The notes beneath the pieces are model-generated. The model was not told the origin of the DNA and did not search any database. It saw only the letters and a list, made by a program, of their open reading frames with translations. DNA of 64,000 bases from Ulota crispa (lineage: Eukaryota > Streptophyta > Bryopsida > Orthotrichales > Orthotrichaceae), in NCBI GenBank assembly GCA_963920765.1, contig OY987242.1:17446002-17510001 (forward strand), given 5' to 3'. Positions within the stretch are counted from its first letter, which is position 1, and each line of letters opens with the position of its first letter. A program made the position numbers and the translations under genes. Shown here piece by piece: positions 37,536 through 49,789 of the stretch.

Positions 37536-37950
37536 AACTTACAGAGGAGCCTCCACTATAAGGCGACATGCTTCCATTATAAGGGGCCATGCTTGGGTCA
37601 GGGTCTGCATACACGGTGCTGATTCCAAGACTTCAGTGTTCTCTGTCGGTAACCATGCAGGCTTGATAACGTTTCCAACGGAGAAAACCGACTGCAGTGT
37701 AATCTTTTTCCCGCCAGGTTCAAGCGGTCTGCTGAGGTGTCCAGTTACGATGAGTGTCGTACTTGATCTCACGATGCCATGGTTTACCATCCGGCTGTGG
37801 AGATTCTTCTTCCTCCGATCCAGCGAGTGTGAATCGACCGTCACGGGCATGGAGCACTTCGGCCCGTCGATCTACGCTTGCCCAATCTCGCAACAGATTC
37901 GATCTCTCACAAGTCCCCGCCTACAAACACGTCGGATTCGGTGCTCTTGC
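37536..37950 (-). pseudogene. Remnant of a host-like coding exon, family not recognised
   Basis: On the minus strand one frame reads protein-like across three pieces, RAEVLHARDGRFTLAGSEEE, then KYDTHRNWTPQQT, then TAVGFLRWKRYQACMVTDRE, and finally DPSMAPYNGSMSPYSGGSS before a plausible donor GTAAGT at 37540. The pieces are separated by TGA codons near 37727 and 37638, and another TGA precedes them. The region is also clearly richer in GC. A decayed exon is the simplest view; two short unseen introns are possible but no splice sites fit well. Confidence 0.4.
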
Positions 37951-38046
37951 CAGCTTGGAATCATGCACTTCGCTCCCATCTCGTAACAAGTTACAACTTC
38001 ACGCTCTCCACCAAGGCTTCAAAAGCACACCGCCAAACCTACAAAG

Positions 38047-38188
38047 GTTTTTCAAAACATCACACTTGTTAGGACAAAACATCACATTGGTTTGGGCAAA
38101 ACATCACATTGGTTTGGCCAAAACATTACATCGGTTAGGGTAAAACATCACATTCATTAGGGCAAAACATCATATGGGTTAGGGTAGA
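38047..38188. repeat. Tandem repeat of about 24-bp units
   Basis: Six units of the form CAAAACATCACATTGGTTTGGG with TTAGG variants. It lies beside the 37.5-kb coding remnant. Single TTAGGG words occur but not in the tandem form of a telomere. Confidence 0.8.
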
Positions 38189-38574
38189 CAACTTCAACGC
38201 TAAGTGCACTTCGCCTAATACAGAGTTCTGTGTGTTATCTGGAAGTGCTACCGACAAGTTTTGAGTGCTACCGACATTTAGCTACACTGTTCACGGCGAG
38301 CAGTATTCCCATTTGTTGCAACCCACGGTAAAGCAAGTAGGGGTAGTCACACCTTCGTGAGATTGGAAAATAGGAGTCCAAGGGAGCACTTCTCCATGAA
38401 GAAGGTGTGACACACCCCAATGGTTGGTGAAGAATGGGGAATGGAAAAATGGTGAAAAGTAGGAAGAGCCACCATTGCTATGGACAAAAAAGCAATGGTA
38501 AATCGGAGTTAGTAGGGGTGACAACAAGACAACATGCAATAAACGGTTCGCACACCCATTCTCCACCCGCGGAC

Positions 38575-38710
38575 TAAGGTAGTGTGCTCATAAACTGTTT
38601 AGGCTGTAATTCCGTTCAGCTCTAAGAATGGGTGACATTCGAGTTGATAAATCTACTACACTGATTGATGAGTTAGGTAATCTTAGATGGACGGTTTATG
38701 AGCACACTAA
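38575..38710. mobile_element. Short MITE
   Basis: Ends AGTGTGCTCATAAACTGT and ACGGTTTATGAGCACACT are inverted; the left keeps a TAAGGT extension that the right has lost. Related to the element nested in F-box intron 1. Confidence 0.65.
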
Positions 38711-39660
38711 AGCTTCTCCAAAGATGGAGAAGCTGAGCTCCAGTCAAACGCTGCCGGCCTGTCACGAGGGCATTCTATGAAGAATTTAGAATGAGTTCGA
38801 GAAGGTGTGACTATCTCTAATGTGTCCCAAAATTCAAAGGGAAAACTGTCAAAGCCTACCTTCACACGAGCAGATTTAGAACACGCAAGAATTCTCTCCC
38901 CACGACACCAACACTCCGGCTTGTGGACTTACACAACCCACTCTTATCCTCTATTCTTTCAGCGGCCGGTCAACTGTTAGAAAAACCAGCGCCCGCTTTT
39001 AACTAACAGGCTTTTCTGCTACAGTTCACACACGATCGAATATCGTAAACAACGTGCTAAGCTTACCAACAGTCGGTTCAACAATTGCAAACCCAGGCTT
39101 GTACAGACGGCAAACTGGACTTCTAAAGGAGACAAAAATGGGGACTTTAGGAAACGTATTTAATTGACAAAAGCAGATCACCAACAGCCTTTTCGAATGC
39201 GCTACAACGAAGCAAAGCGCTATGGAGCCTATGGTTCAAGTAGCAGAGGAAGCTATGGATTTACCAGAATGGCTATGGCGACGAGCACCCTGCAAAAGCG
39301 AAGCAATCAAGCGAGCGATCTGGGAAAAGGGGTCGCAAATCATAGTGTCTGTAGAATTATGAATGATGAAAGACAACCCCACTGCTGTTCTGATTGCATC
39401 AGACGAAAGGGGCTTGCTTTAAGAGCATATGCATCTGGGATGTAATTTTTTCCTGCAGAATTTTTCGTGGCTAAGAGTGTAATTTTACTCTGCGACTCTG
39501 TCGTTTGCTTCAGAGGAGGATCCACTGGCAGTGGATCTTGTGTCCCGAAATGGCATTTTCCCCGAAAACAATGCTGACGGGCTCAGGCAGAGCTACACGG
39601 GCCAAAGGTGCCGGTTTTGGAACTAAGTTAAGGAAAGAAGTCAAATGTGTTTATGAAGTA
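38711..39660. other. GC-richer non-repetitive stretch, unassigned
   Basis: The longest frame is 93 codons (39164-39445, +) and reads like low-complexity Ser/Arg/Gly sequence. I could not link it to any family or to splice partners. It may be a former gene edge or a transposon end; I do not call a gene. Confidence 0.35.
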
Positions 39661-39663
39661 AGG

Positions 39664-40412
39664 TAAGGTAGGAGGCTCTAATTTAGTTTGGGTTCTAATC
39701 AGTGTTCGGGGAGAAATTTTATTTTCGCCTGCTGAAATCCAGTATTTCTCAGTTTTAACTAGATTTACACTCACATGCACCGGTAATTTTCTGTAAAATT
39801 TCTAAATTTCTACTGTATACATACTATGTTTAGAATTTTTGAAAAAATGGACAGGTGTTTTAGCCGGTAGTTTCAAGTTTCAATTGAGTTTTTTGCAATT
39901 TCAACCAGCTGCCAGTGCACTAACCGCCAGTTCTCCTCGATCACTGGTTCTAATTGCATTCATTGTTTAGGAAACAAGTGACATGTTCCTTCAAATATCT
40001 ATTACTATTATTGATGAGTTAGGTAGATGTAACAAGGTAGATTGCCAAGCCTACCTAACTCATCAAAAACAGTAATAGATCTTTGAAGGAATATGTCACT
40101 TGTTCCTAAATAGGTCAATAAAGAACAAGAAACATGTCCTTTCAAATATCTATTGTTGTTATTAATGATAAGTTAGGTAGGATTAACAAGTTAGGTTGAT
40201 AAGCCTACCTAGCTCATCAATAATAGTAATAGATCTTTGAAGAAACATGTCACTCATTCCTAAATAGATCAATAATAGTAATAGATATTTAGCAAGTTAG
40301 GTTGCTAAGCCTACCTAACTCATCAATAACAGTAATAGATCTCTCAAGAAACTTGTCACTTGTTCCTAGATAAGGAATGCATTTTAAAAAGGATCTGGAG
40401 CCTCCTACCTTA
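39664..40412. mobile_element. Larger TA-flanked TIR element with a nested hAT-like MITE
   Basis: Ends AGGTAGGAGGCTC and GAGCCTCCTACCT with TA borders, 749 bp. Its right half (40000-40370) holds three hairpin blocks with TAGCTTGGTAG-like arms (CTACCTAACTCATCAA and complements) alternating with ATCTATTACTATT. A 247-bp hAT-like element has inserted near its left end. Confidence 0.7.
39692..39954. mobile_element. 247-bp hAT-like MITE, copy 1, with exact 8-bp duplication
   Basis: Element 39700-39946. Left end CAGTGTTCGGGGAGAA; the complement of the right end is CAGTGATCGAGGAGAA. GTTCTAAT lies on both sides (39692-39699, 39947-39954), the 8-bp duplication typical of hAT. No coding capacity. Confidence 0.85.
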
Positions 40413-40977
40413 GAGAGTGTGCAACTACGACTGCACAACCAGCAAATTCGATTGCAAAGCTTGCAACTGCAGAGCTTGCAATATCATTAGTAAAGAGTAG
40501 TTCTACCATCTTGGCCACAACAATTGAGATTGGTACCAAGATTACCTCCCTCCCTAACTGGGAGAAATCCACGTGGTGGAAGCGTTGAAATCATATCATC
40601 ACATAACAAAATTGTCTAATGGAACAGAATTGTGTTCCAAGGCAGTAATAGAAAACACGCAACATTCACATATATACACAGACCTGGACCCAAACCAATG
40701 AGAGAGTGAATGAGGAGAGTTTGTTGGAGGTAGTTCTACCAACCAGCTAAAGCTTCCAAGCAGCATGAGAGACACATGATGGACATGATAGCCCATTACA
40801 ATCAACTTATATATGTACAGTACAAGTGCCTTTGCAGACACTTTGTGACCCCAAATTAAGCGTTGATTACTGCTCTACAGACAACGCTTCCAAACATAAC
40901 TTTACGTTATCAACTCAAGTTGCTATAATCTCAAGTTTACCATTGTGATCTTGACAAGATTTGTACCTGCAGAAATA
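40413..40977. other. Intergenic stretch, nothing recognised
   Basis: Mixed-composition DNA without a supported frame, repeat or RNA gene. Confidence 0.5.
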
Positions 40978-41148
40978 AGGGAAAATTTGATGGATACCCC
41001 TGAAGTTTGTGGTCTTTGTACAGATACCCCCGATTGTTAAGAAATCGCACAAATACCCCTTGGACCATAAATTTTAGGCTTTTTATGAACAATAAGGGGT
41101 ATCTGTACAAATACCGCAAACTTCAAGGGTATTCATCAAATTTTCCCT
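40978..41148. mobile_element. 171-bp MITE with 32-bp inverted ends
   Basis: Left end AGGGAAAATTTGATGGATAC (continuing CCCTGAAGTTTG) and right end (CAAACTTCAAGGG then TATTCATCAAATTTTCCCT) are near-complete inverted copies. A second inverted pair, GGTATCTGTACA / TGTACAGATACC, lies inside. A foldback type; superfamily unclear. Confidence 0.75.
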
Positions 41149-41289
41149 AGAAATTAATGATAAATTACATTTAATTTTTTTGCTACACAAGAACAAGTTA
41201 ATTTGTTTGTTATGGACCAATAATGAAGGAGTTCATAAGAATTTGTGTGATGTACCATATTTATGTACTATTAAAAAATGACCAAAATT

Positions 41290-42219
41290 TTAACCCCTAA
41301 AGGACCATTGCCCCTTTAGGGGACAAATGGGATTTTGGGCTAGTACCTACGGCTTCAATTTTTGTCTTAATTTCTTGAAACTTTTTCTGAAGATAGAAAA
41401 ACACATTAGCTCCTGGGGAATATAAATTTTATTCCAATTGATGCCAGGGAGCAAAAGTTATGTCCAAATAAGCACAAATTTGGGGACTAGGGGCAGCAAA
41501 AAAAATTCTTATAAAAACTTGGAAAAAAAATTTAATTATTTTTTCTTATAGATTACATCTTTGTTTACATCTAAAGCTTTGATTCATTCCATTTGGACTA
41601 GTTATGATAAAGTTATGGACATTCTTGTTTTTTGGGCAACTCAAGCATCTTCTTGAAAAAATAACTTGTAAACTTCATTTCTGAATGCAGGTCTAATATT
41701 TTTTCAAAAAAAACTATTGGAGAGGGTGAAGTTTGCTTTCTAGAACAATCTCACCATTGGGATTATTGTGTTTCAATTGCATTCTAGGGTTGTTAACAAT
41801 TTAAGTTTTTGTTCAATCTCATACCTTCTTCTACCTAATGTTTTTTTAAAGAATGAAAATTAATTACTTTTTTTTAAAAAAATTTCTCAAGATTCCCAAC
41901 TCAACTTCCCACCATGCAAAAATAGAATTCCAAACTCTCTGGTGCAAAAATTTTAAGTAAAAAATGTTCAAAGTTAAAAAATCTAATCAAGCAAGGTGCA
42001 AAAAAAGTTCTTTTTTACACTTTAAATGCATATATCTTCCAATCTGTGTGGTCAAAGTTATTGAGTTTTGTACGACACATTCTTATAGTAGTCTAGCACA
42101 AGATCCTATGGTCAGATATGCAAAATGCCTGATTTTCAAACTTTTTAACTCTTTGCCATAGAGGTGGCAATTTTGAGTGTCTTTTGACAAAATAAAGGCC
42201 ATGGTCTTTTAGGGATTAA
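41290..42219. mobile_element. piggyBac-like TTAA-flanked element, copy 2
   Basis: Begins TTAACCCCTAAAGG and ends CTTTTAGGGATTAA; 930 bp. The interior aligns by eye with copy 1 along its whole length in the same orientation. No transposase frame. Confidence 0.7.
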
Positions 42220-42774
42220 AGAGATTTTGCAAGCATGTATCTTGAGTAGAGAGTGTGTGAAAGATACTTGCATAGTGAGCATGCTTGTGCCACCATGTGG
42301 CTATCTACTAGGTGCTGATAAAAACAAGTGTGACCAAAACCCTAATTTGGGGAACAAGGGTTGGAGCATGCCACGTTTCCACACAAATTAGATCAAATTT
42401 TACCCAAATTGGGTATGTATGAAGGGTGCTAGTACTATTTTAAGTCTTGGCACGAATTGAAATAACTTGGGTATTACATTCCCAATGTTTACAAAGATGG
42501 GTAGATTTTGAAACAACTATGACCTAAAAAACTATGTTGGTGCAGAGTATGAAACTTGAGTTAACATGTTTAGTTAGTCGTGTTCTTTTTCATATCCGCT
42601 GGGGTTAATAATGAAAAATCGAATGTAAAATCTCTACTACAGACAGTTTGAGTAACTTAGTTTGACTATAAACTTACTGCCCCGACACTGCAGTTCGTCT
42701 GTAAGCAACTGGGAAAGAATTGGTCAGCTTACCGATTGTTTTTTTTGGCTGCCTTAGGTTCAGGAAGAATTAAG

Positions 42775-43037
42775 GTTGCTGGCAGTGTTCGAGGAGAAAT
42801 TTTAGCTTCACCGGCTGAAATTCAATATTTCCCTGTTTTAACCGGATTTACACGAACATGCATCAATTGTTTTCTGTAAAATTTCTAAATTTCTACTATA
42901 AACATACTATATTTAGAATTTTTGGAAAAATGGACCGGTTTTTTATTTGGTAGATTCAAGTTTCAACAAAGTTTTTTGTAATTTCAACTGGCTGCCACTA
43001 CACTAACCACTGGTTCTCCCCAATCATTGATTGCTGG
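42775..43037. mobile_element. 247-bp hAT-like MITE, copy 2
   Basis: Element 42783-43029, exactly as long as copy 1. Left end CAGTGTTCGAGGAGAA; right end inverted with changes. Flanks GTTGCTGG and ATTGCTGG agree in 7 of 8 bases. Confidence 0.8.
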
Positions 43038-43089
43038 TAAGGACAAAATGGGAAACTTGAAAATGACAGAAAGTGACTTAAAGGCTATT

Positions 43090-43400
43090 TATGAGTCACG
43101 AGTCACGACTTTAACTTCTTGGCAAATTCTTGCCTCAATCTTACCTCCAAAGGCCTCTCGCTACCAATAAGCTAAGAAATTAGCATGAAATTTTGGATGA
43201 AATTGTCAGATCCTCCTTGAGCAAAAATCCAATTTGCCAAATTTTGGATGAAAGTGATTTATATTAGTAATTCTTTGGATGAACTTTTGCTTATCAATCA
43301 TTCTTTCCAATTTAAGCCAAAATTTATTTACTTGTGTGCATTTTTAGGTGCGGGTTGCTCTACCTTGGCAAAAACAAAAATTAAACCCTGGTCATGACAT
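43090..43400. repeat. Dispersed repeat, copy B
   Basis: Ordered similarity to 21437-21740 through CTTGGCAAATTCTTGCC, AATCTTACCTC, AAATTTTGGATGAAAG and GGTTGCTCT. No coding capacity and no clear ends. Confidence 0.45.
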
Positions 43401-44519
43401 CCATAAATTGGAAAGGGAGGCTTTGGTTAGTTAGAATTCCATGAAGAACTAGCAACTAGTTCAAAACTAGCCAATTGAACTTTTAAAAACCATTTGCAAT
43501 TTATAAACGTTGGCGGACAAACCGGTTAAATGTCTTTAATTTTTTTATTTATATTTATAGTATGAAATAGAGAAAATAACCGGAATAGTGAAAGAATAAA
43601 GAAAATGAAAAATGTACTTATAGATGCGGGCTATATGGAGAAAAATGCGTTCAAAAGTGAGGATACATAATATAATAATATATACAAATATACAAACACG
43701 TACCACCAGTCGGTCCCAAGAGTAAGTTTCATAATTAGCTCCAGTTACAAAACACACTGGTAAATGTGCAGACAATTCAAATGCAACATACTGTAGAAAT
43801 ATTCTCATTCTTATTTCGTAGCTATGAAGAATAATAACTAGTAGAAAGTCTGGTATATTTAATACATTTTATAAGTGCTAGTGGCATAGCGAAACAATCC
43901 AAATGTGAGTTTGTTTGAAATAAACGCAAGGTTTGCCTCCAGTTCTTCCGAATTACCTTATTTTCCTTTGAGAGGACTTTGGGGTGGAAAGTTTTAGAAT
44001 ACTCAATTAGGGGAAAGAGCTGCCAATCAGATACCACGATATGCCAAATTTAGAAATTTGGAATTCACATATGGACTTTGAATGTCTTTCAAGGTCAATT
44101 TAGGTAAAAATCAAAATAGGGGCAGTTTTTTACTATCTTCATTGTTATTAAAAGGTTAGCTTTTTCTACCTAGGGATTCACATAAAGAGAAAAAAAAAGC
44201 ATTTGGAGGAAAATAGAGGCAAGCCTTGCACTTACTGAAAGGGTACCTCTTGATTGTTTCTAGTGCATTGTAATTGCTACCTTGCAGTTTATCAATGCAA
44301 AATAATTTTATAAACCACATGAGTACCACATTACAAAGGCAAAGTTGGTACTAAATAACTCAAAAAATAATATTCAACTTTCTAGGAGAAATATTTAATT
44401 TTAAAACAAAACATCATATGAAAAAAAAAGTACACATATGGTAGGGACGCGCCAACTATACCTCTAAGGTACAATATCGAGTACAATATACTCTAAATTC
44501 TCTTTACTTTTCACTGCCC
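43401..44519. other. Intergenic stretch, nothing recognised
   Basis: AT-rich; two short minus-strand frames (71 and 87 codons) look random in composition. No repeats with clear ends. Confidence 0.5.
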
Positions 44520-45455
44520 TTAACCCCTAAAGGACTGAGCCATTTTTTCAATGAAAATCACTCAAAACTGTCACTTTTGGGGGTTAGCAAGAAGGTTATT
44601 TTTATTTTTTAATTTAGGAAATCCAACCATAGGATCTTGCCCTAGATTAGATTAGGTACTTGTGGAAAAAAAATCAAGTCATTCCAGATGGACATGAGTG
44701 AGATATTTACATCTAAAGTGTTAAGAAAGTTTTTTTTCATGCTGCCGCAAAATTTCAGAAGCCTTTGACCATTCTTACATGAAAATAATTTCTCTATGCA
44801 ACTTTGTGCTTTATTTTTCCCATGTAGGAGATCAAGTTAGCTACGTGTGGGAGAATTTTTAAATCAATTGGAACTACAAAACACATAGGAAAAAGCAGCA
44901 AGTAAAAAGAAGTAGAGAGTGAGTCAAAACACTAAATTGTTAAGAATTTAATTATTAAAATGAAAAATGCAAATCCTAATGGTCATAATGTTGTGATAAA
45001 CAATCTACATCCTTTGGTTTTTTTTTTTCCAAAATAATGAAAATTGAGTAAAATAAAAGACTTCAAAGTTTATTTTAGAGTAGAGATTCCATGACTGCCT
45101 GCAAACAAAAACTTCTCATAACTTTCATGTCATTGATTGAAATTGAATGATTCAAAGCTTCTCACCTATAAAAAAAATCTAAAGAACCAATTTCAATTTT
45201 TAATTTTTAAAAAAATTAATTTTTAAAGAAGTTTTTGGGCTGCCCGGGCGGGCATTCCTCCTTGGCTTTTCAGATTTTCAAGCATAACTTCTTCAATAAT
45301 TGTTGGAATGAGGAAAAAATTAGATGCCCACGTAGATCTTTGAATTCCCCACCTTCAATAAAAGTTTCGGAAAATCACACAAAGTAGCTTATCCAAAGGT
45401 ACATGCCCGAACTACCACTTGTCTCTCAAAGGGACAACAGGGCTTTAGGGGTTAT
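44520..45455. mobile_element. piggyBac-like element, copy 3 (reverse orientation)
   Basis: Begins TTAACCCCTAAAGGACTGAG and ends GCTTTAGGGGTTAT; the final TTAA has one change. The start matches the complement of the right end of copies 1 and 2 (CACTCAAAACT, CCACTT). 936 bp. Interior is diverged and includes a GCTGCCCGGGCGGGC motif. Confidence 0.6.
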
Positions 45456-46445
45456 CTTAATCCAAAGGTCCAAAGATGTGAAGATGTGATTGTGTGCTAT
45501 AGAATTGAAGTAGATTGTGTATTTGAGTGGATAGTGTTATAGAATACAACCAGTATTTTTTATGCGCTTGGTGTTAAAAGCGGTGTCAGCAAAGTGAACA
45601 AGGTTCCAAATTATTAATAAAATGATTTTCAACATTAGTGCTAATATCATTAAGTGCAAAGAGACCTTTATTACTAGGAATGGTGATGTAGGGAAACACT
45701 ATACTCATGAAAATATAAATGACATGTAAAATTTTCATAAGCAAAGTCCTTACAAGTTTAAGAAAAGATTGATCACAATTTGTGACAAAATAATATGAGG
45801 TGCATTATGTTTGAAAAAGAAACCAAATCTCGATATCATCTATGTACCAAAAACAATGAGGAAAGTTTCCCATGAAAGACCAAACCCATGGCGGTAAAAT
45901 CTGACTAGCTTAAAATAAAAGCCAAATCAAATTCAAAATCAAAAAGCAATAATTGGAATTCATAATGATGTGATGGATTTAATTAAAAAATCCTCCAACT
46001 TTTGCATGTCATTTCTAAATTATCGTGTATCGTGAATTTAAGCATTACCAAAATTTAAAAATAAAGCTTTTTTGTGTCCACTTGCTATAAAGTACGGGTT
46101 GTTCCTTAAAAGAGAGCACATGCCAATTAATGTTTCATTTCCTTATCCAAAATTTCTGATGTTTTTGTTTGCTAATATCATTTCAACCAACATCTCGTTT
46201 TCCCACTTTTATCAATTTTATCATAAGAAAGGCGGAATCTTAAATACTTACATCTTGGTTGGAACCAAAAAAAATGGACAAACATCATTACAAAGCACTA
46301 TATTTATGTGGGACGTGGACTTTGGAGCACAGTGGTTATGAACTTCAAGAGATTAGATAAAGACATGTGTTGATATTCTTAGATATATTGAATAACAATA
46401 ATTTGTTGGCTTTGGACAGCAAGTAACAAGTATTTGCATAAAAGG

Positions 46446-47136
46446 TACTTCCTCCGTCCCAAAATGATCTTCCCGTTGGTTTTTAATTAGTGTTCCAAAA
46501 TGATCTTCTTGTTATAGGAGGAAGGAAGTTAGGGACACTTGTACATAGTCCAAAAACATGGGCATGTTAATCAATCCCATGTCATCAAGTGAGTGGCCAC
46601 CGGTGCTCTTTAAGGCCGGGTCACACAGACCAAAACTGGCGTTTCAAAACATTTGTTTGTGAAAAACAGATGTTAGAGTTACTGATTTTAGTAAAAGCAA
46701 ATCCCTTGACTTTCGAGGGCCCACTTTTTTGGTTTGTTTAAAAATGTTGATTTTGAGAATTCACAAACTGGCGTCTCAAACCTCTTGCCCTAGAATGGTG
46801 GAGAGATTATCTTTAGCTGAACGATAGATGAAAACTTGGAAAAGTGATTGTCTCCTAGTTTTCCAAAAATATAAGTTACTCTTCATCCGTTTCAAAATGC
46901 CGGTTCTGAGCCTGTGTGGCCCCGGCATCAAAAATGCCTCTAAATTTCAATTTTCAAGCACTTTGAAACTACATTTTAAAAACTAATTTGAAACTCAAAA
47001 TTTCAAAACAATAGGAGGACATCAAAATCTATTCATAGATTATTATTTTTTTGAAAAATGATTCTTTTCAAAGCTTAATCTATAACTTTTATAACTTTTA
47101 ATGTAATAGGAAGATCATTTTGGGACGGAGGGAGTA
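46446..47136. mobile_element. Stowaway-like element with a nested TIR element
   Basis: Ends CTTCCTCCGTCCCAAAATGA and its near-complement TCATTTTGGGACGGAGGGAG, bordered by TA, are the classic plant Stowaway/mariner pattern. A 315-bp element is nested in it (46612-46927). Confidence 0.85.
46612..46927. mobile_element. Nested TIR element, probably hAT-like
   Basis: Left GGCCGGGTCACACAGACC, then AAAACTGGCGTTTC; right complement GCCGGGGCCACACAGGCTCA, then GAACCGGCATTTTG. About 36 bp of imperfect inverted ends. Borders could not be fixed exactly. Confidence 0.65.
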
Positions 47137-48171
47137 GTTATTATGAGGAGGTTTGAATTGCTAACTTACTTGAAAAGCAAGCAAGCCCCACCAATAGAGT
47201 GACTCTCTTAGAGTAACCGCTTGTTAACCATTTCAACGCTCCTTTGCTTAGATGTACAAATTATAACATTTTTAGCTTTTTTGGATGGACAACTTCAAGA
47301 CAATACTTAGAAAATTCCAAAAATATGTTTATAATTCCCAAGTGCCTAGATGGATGCATTACATTGACTAATCTTGGGTTTCAAAATTTGAGACCGGTTT
47401 ATTGTTCATTTTCAAAAAGAAAACATTCAATTTGCCAAGTGTACAGCCTAAAATTAAGCTATGTATAAATGTACATCAAGCCTCATGTGACATATAAACA
47501 ATTAAAGAGGTAAAAAGAAGAACATGCAATTTGAAAATTTTAAAAACTTAAACTTGAAAGTAAAAATGAAAACCAAAAGCGATTATCTACTAAATTCTCT
47601 AAGGTAACAAGTTACTAAACCCATTTACCAAGCTAAATGATTGGTGAAGTTCAAGTGAAATTAATGGAGGAAAAGGTTGAAACATTTTTTCTTTGGTTTT
47701 TTCATGGCCTTTTTTTTGCCAAAGGTCCAACCAATCATGAATTAGCAAATAGTCAAACGGACAAAAACATGTCCAAGGAAAAATAAGTCATTTTTTTTTA
47801 ATAAATACATGTTGAGGATGTGACTGCCAGCACATCAGCTTGACAAAGATGGAATGCATTTAATATTGTCTTGATTTTAAAGGACAAAATTGGGTTAAAA
47901 GTATTAGAAATTCAAAACCAGTTGGTTACCAATTTGCCATAAAAACCCCCTCTTTATCAATAGACCCAGATTGTCACATTATTAGATTTACTGGCATGAG
48001 GAACGTGTTCCTATACGGCAAGGAGTGTATGATTGATTCATTTGTTTGAAAAGTCGTGCTACTCCAGGAAGCTGGAAGAGAATTATAACTAAAACTCTTC
48101 CTTACGCCCTAGAAAAATAAAATAAAAAATAAGGCTTCTACGTATTTGAACGTATTCCAAACACGATTTTT
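47137..48171. other. Intergenic stretch, nothing recognised
   Basis: AT-rich DNA without supported frames or repeats. Confidence 0.5.
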
Positions 48172-49088
48172 TTAACCCTAAAATTCTTTTGTGTTTAGTG
48201 GCTCAAAACTGCTTCAAAATACTAGTCCTCAAATCAGGGTCAAAATCTTCATAGAAACTTATTTTTTAACAGATCCAACTGTAGAATCCTTTGGTTGACT
48301 TGCACAAGTACATTATCCCAAAATTTCAAAATGAACATCCCCACCAATTGCAAGATCACTGTGCTTAAATTTCAAAATGTAGGTTTTTCTAATCCTTCCA
48401 AAACGTGAAGTTTTGATTTTCAAACTTTTTAGAAAAAAACACATATGTTGTATTTGTTGTGCAATTTTTGCAGTATGTTGGAAAATAGGTTGAAAGCATA
48501 TATAAAAAAATTTAACCAAAAAAAACTTTGGATTCATTTTTACAAAAATTGTAAAGTGAAAGGTATTGATGAATGAAAGATATAACTAATATGCTAATAA
48601 GTTTTGGAAGAATTTGAAATTGTTAATTTGAATGGTGAGAATGCTCTAATAAACAATTAGTAACTTTATTTTTTGATGTCATTTGTAATTTTTCAAAATT
48701 GAGAGTAAAAAATAACTTTATATATTTTTCTACCCTCTTCCTACCTTCATTGCCCGCAAAAGAAAACTCCTTGGAACTCTTACCTCATTATTTGGAATTG
48801 AGTGATTCAATTTTTTTGAGTAGGTATCAATCTATACAATTCTATAAAAAATAATAAAAAATAATAAGAATATATATTTTGCTGCCCGGTTTGACATTGA
48901 ATTTGAAAAAACCTTCTAATTTTTGCAATATTTATCCAAATGACATGAAATAAAGCTTCACATGTAGATTATGATGAGTAGCATCCATATTAAAAAAATT
49001 ATGAAAAATTTCCAAATTATGAAGTCAATAGAGCTTGCTCAAGTTCTCATAAAGCCCAAAGTGGGTTCCTTGGGCCTTTAGGGGTTAA
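48172..49088. mobile_element. piggyBac-like element, copy 4 (reverse orientation)
   Basis: Begins TTAACCCTAAAATTC, with GTGGCTCAAAACTG as in copy 3, and ends CCTTTAGGGGTTAA. 917 bp, no transposase frame. Confidence 0.65.
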
Positions 49089-49789
49089 ATGAAATATAAT
49101 TTTCATTTTTTAGTTTCAAACTTGATGGTAATTTGAACGTTATTCATTTTTCAAATCATTACATGCGTATTTTTTGTGTACAAGTACTCCTTACATACAT
49201 TTGGTGTCATGTCTCTTTCTTAATTTCCAATGATTTTTTAGGTGGCTTTTCATCTGCCCTTTTGTACCTCTTTCTCTCCCTCCCCACCATCCTATATATG
49301 GTTTTGAATGTCTAGTGTCAATAGAGAATTGGAATATTTGGTGAATTTTCCCTCCTTTTTGAGTTTCAAATTTTAACAAATGCTTTATAATATATAATTG
49401 GTGTTAGTGGAGAATTCTATCATGACACTTGAGGCTTTATGATTTAGATGGAATAAGAAATTCAACATAATCTAAACGACAAAGCCTTCTAACTTCACAA
49501 CTTCTAAAAGGCTTGAGGATTGTGACAAATCTGAGTTAGCTATAACATAAAATTTTATCAATTGCACATAAGTTTTACATTGATAATAGGCAAATAATTC
49601 ACTTTGTTCAAAATACCAGAGATTAAACATGTAATCAAGTTTGATTTATTTTTATATATCATAATTGTTTTAATTGAGAAGCATTTTACTTTCAAAAGCC
49701 ATTTGGATTTTTTTCTTTTCTTTTATTATTTGACTTTTAGAATGATGAGACTAAACTATGAAGTTGTCAAGCATGGCAAAATATGAGTG

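Noticed and set aside
38100-38190. TTAGGG words resembling telomere repeat
   Set aside because: They occur once per 24-bp unit inside a longer repeat and not in tandem, so this is not an internal telomere tract.
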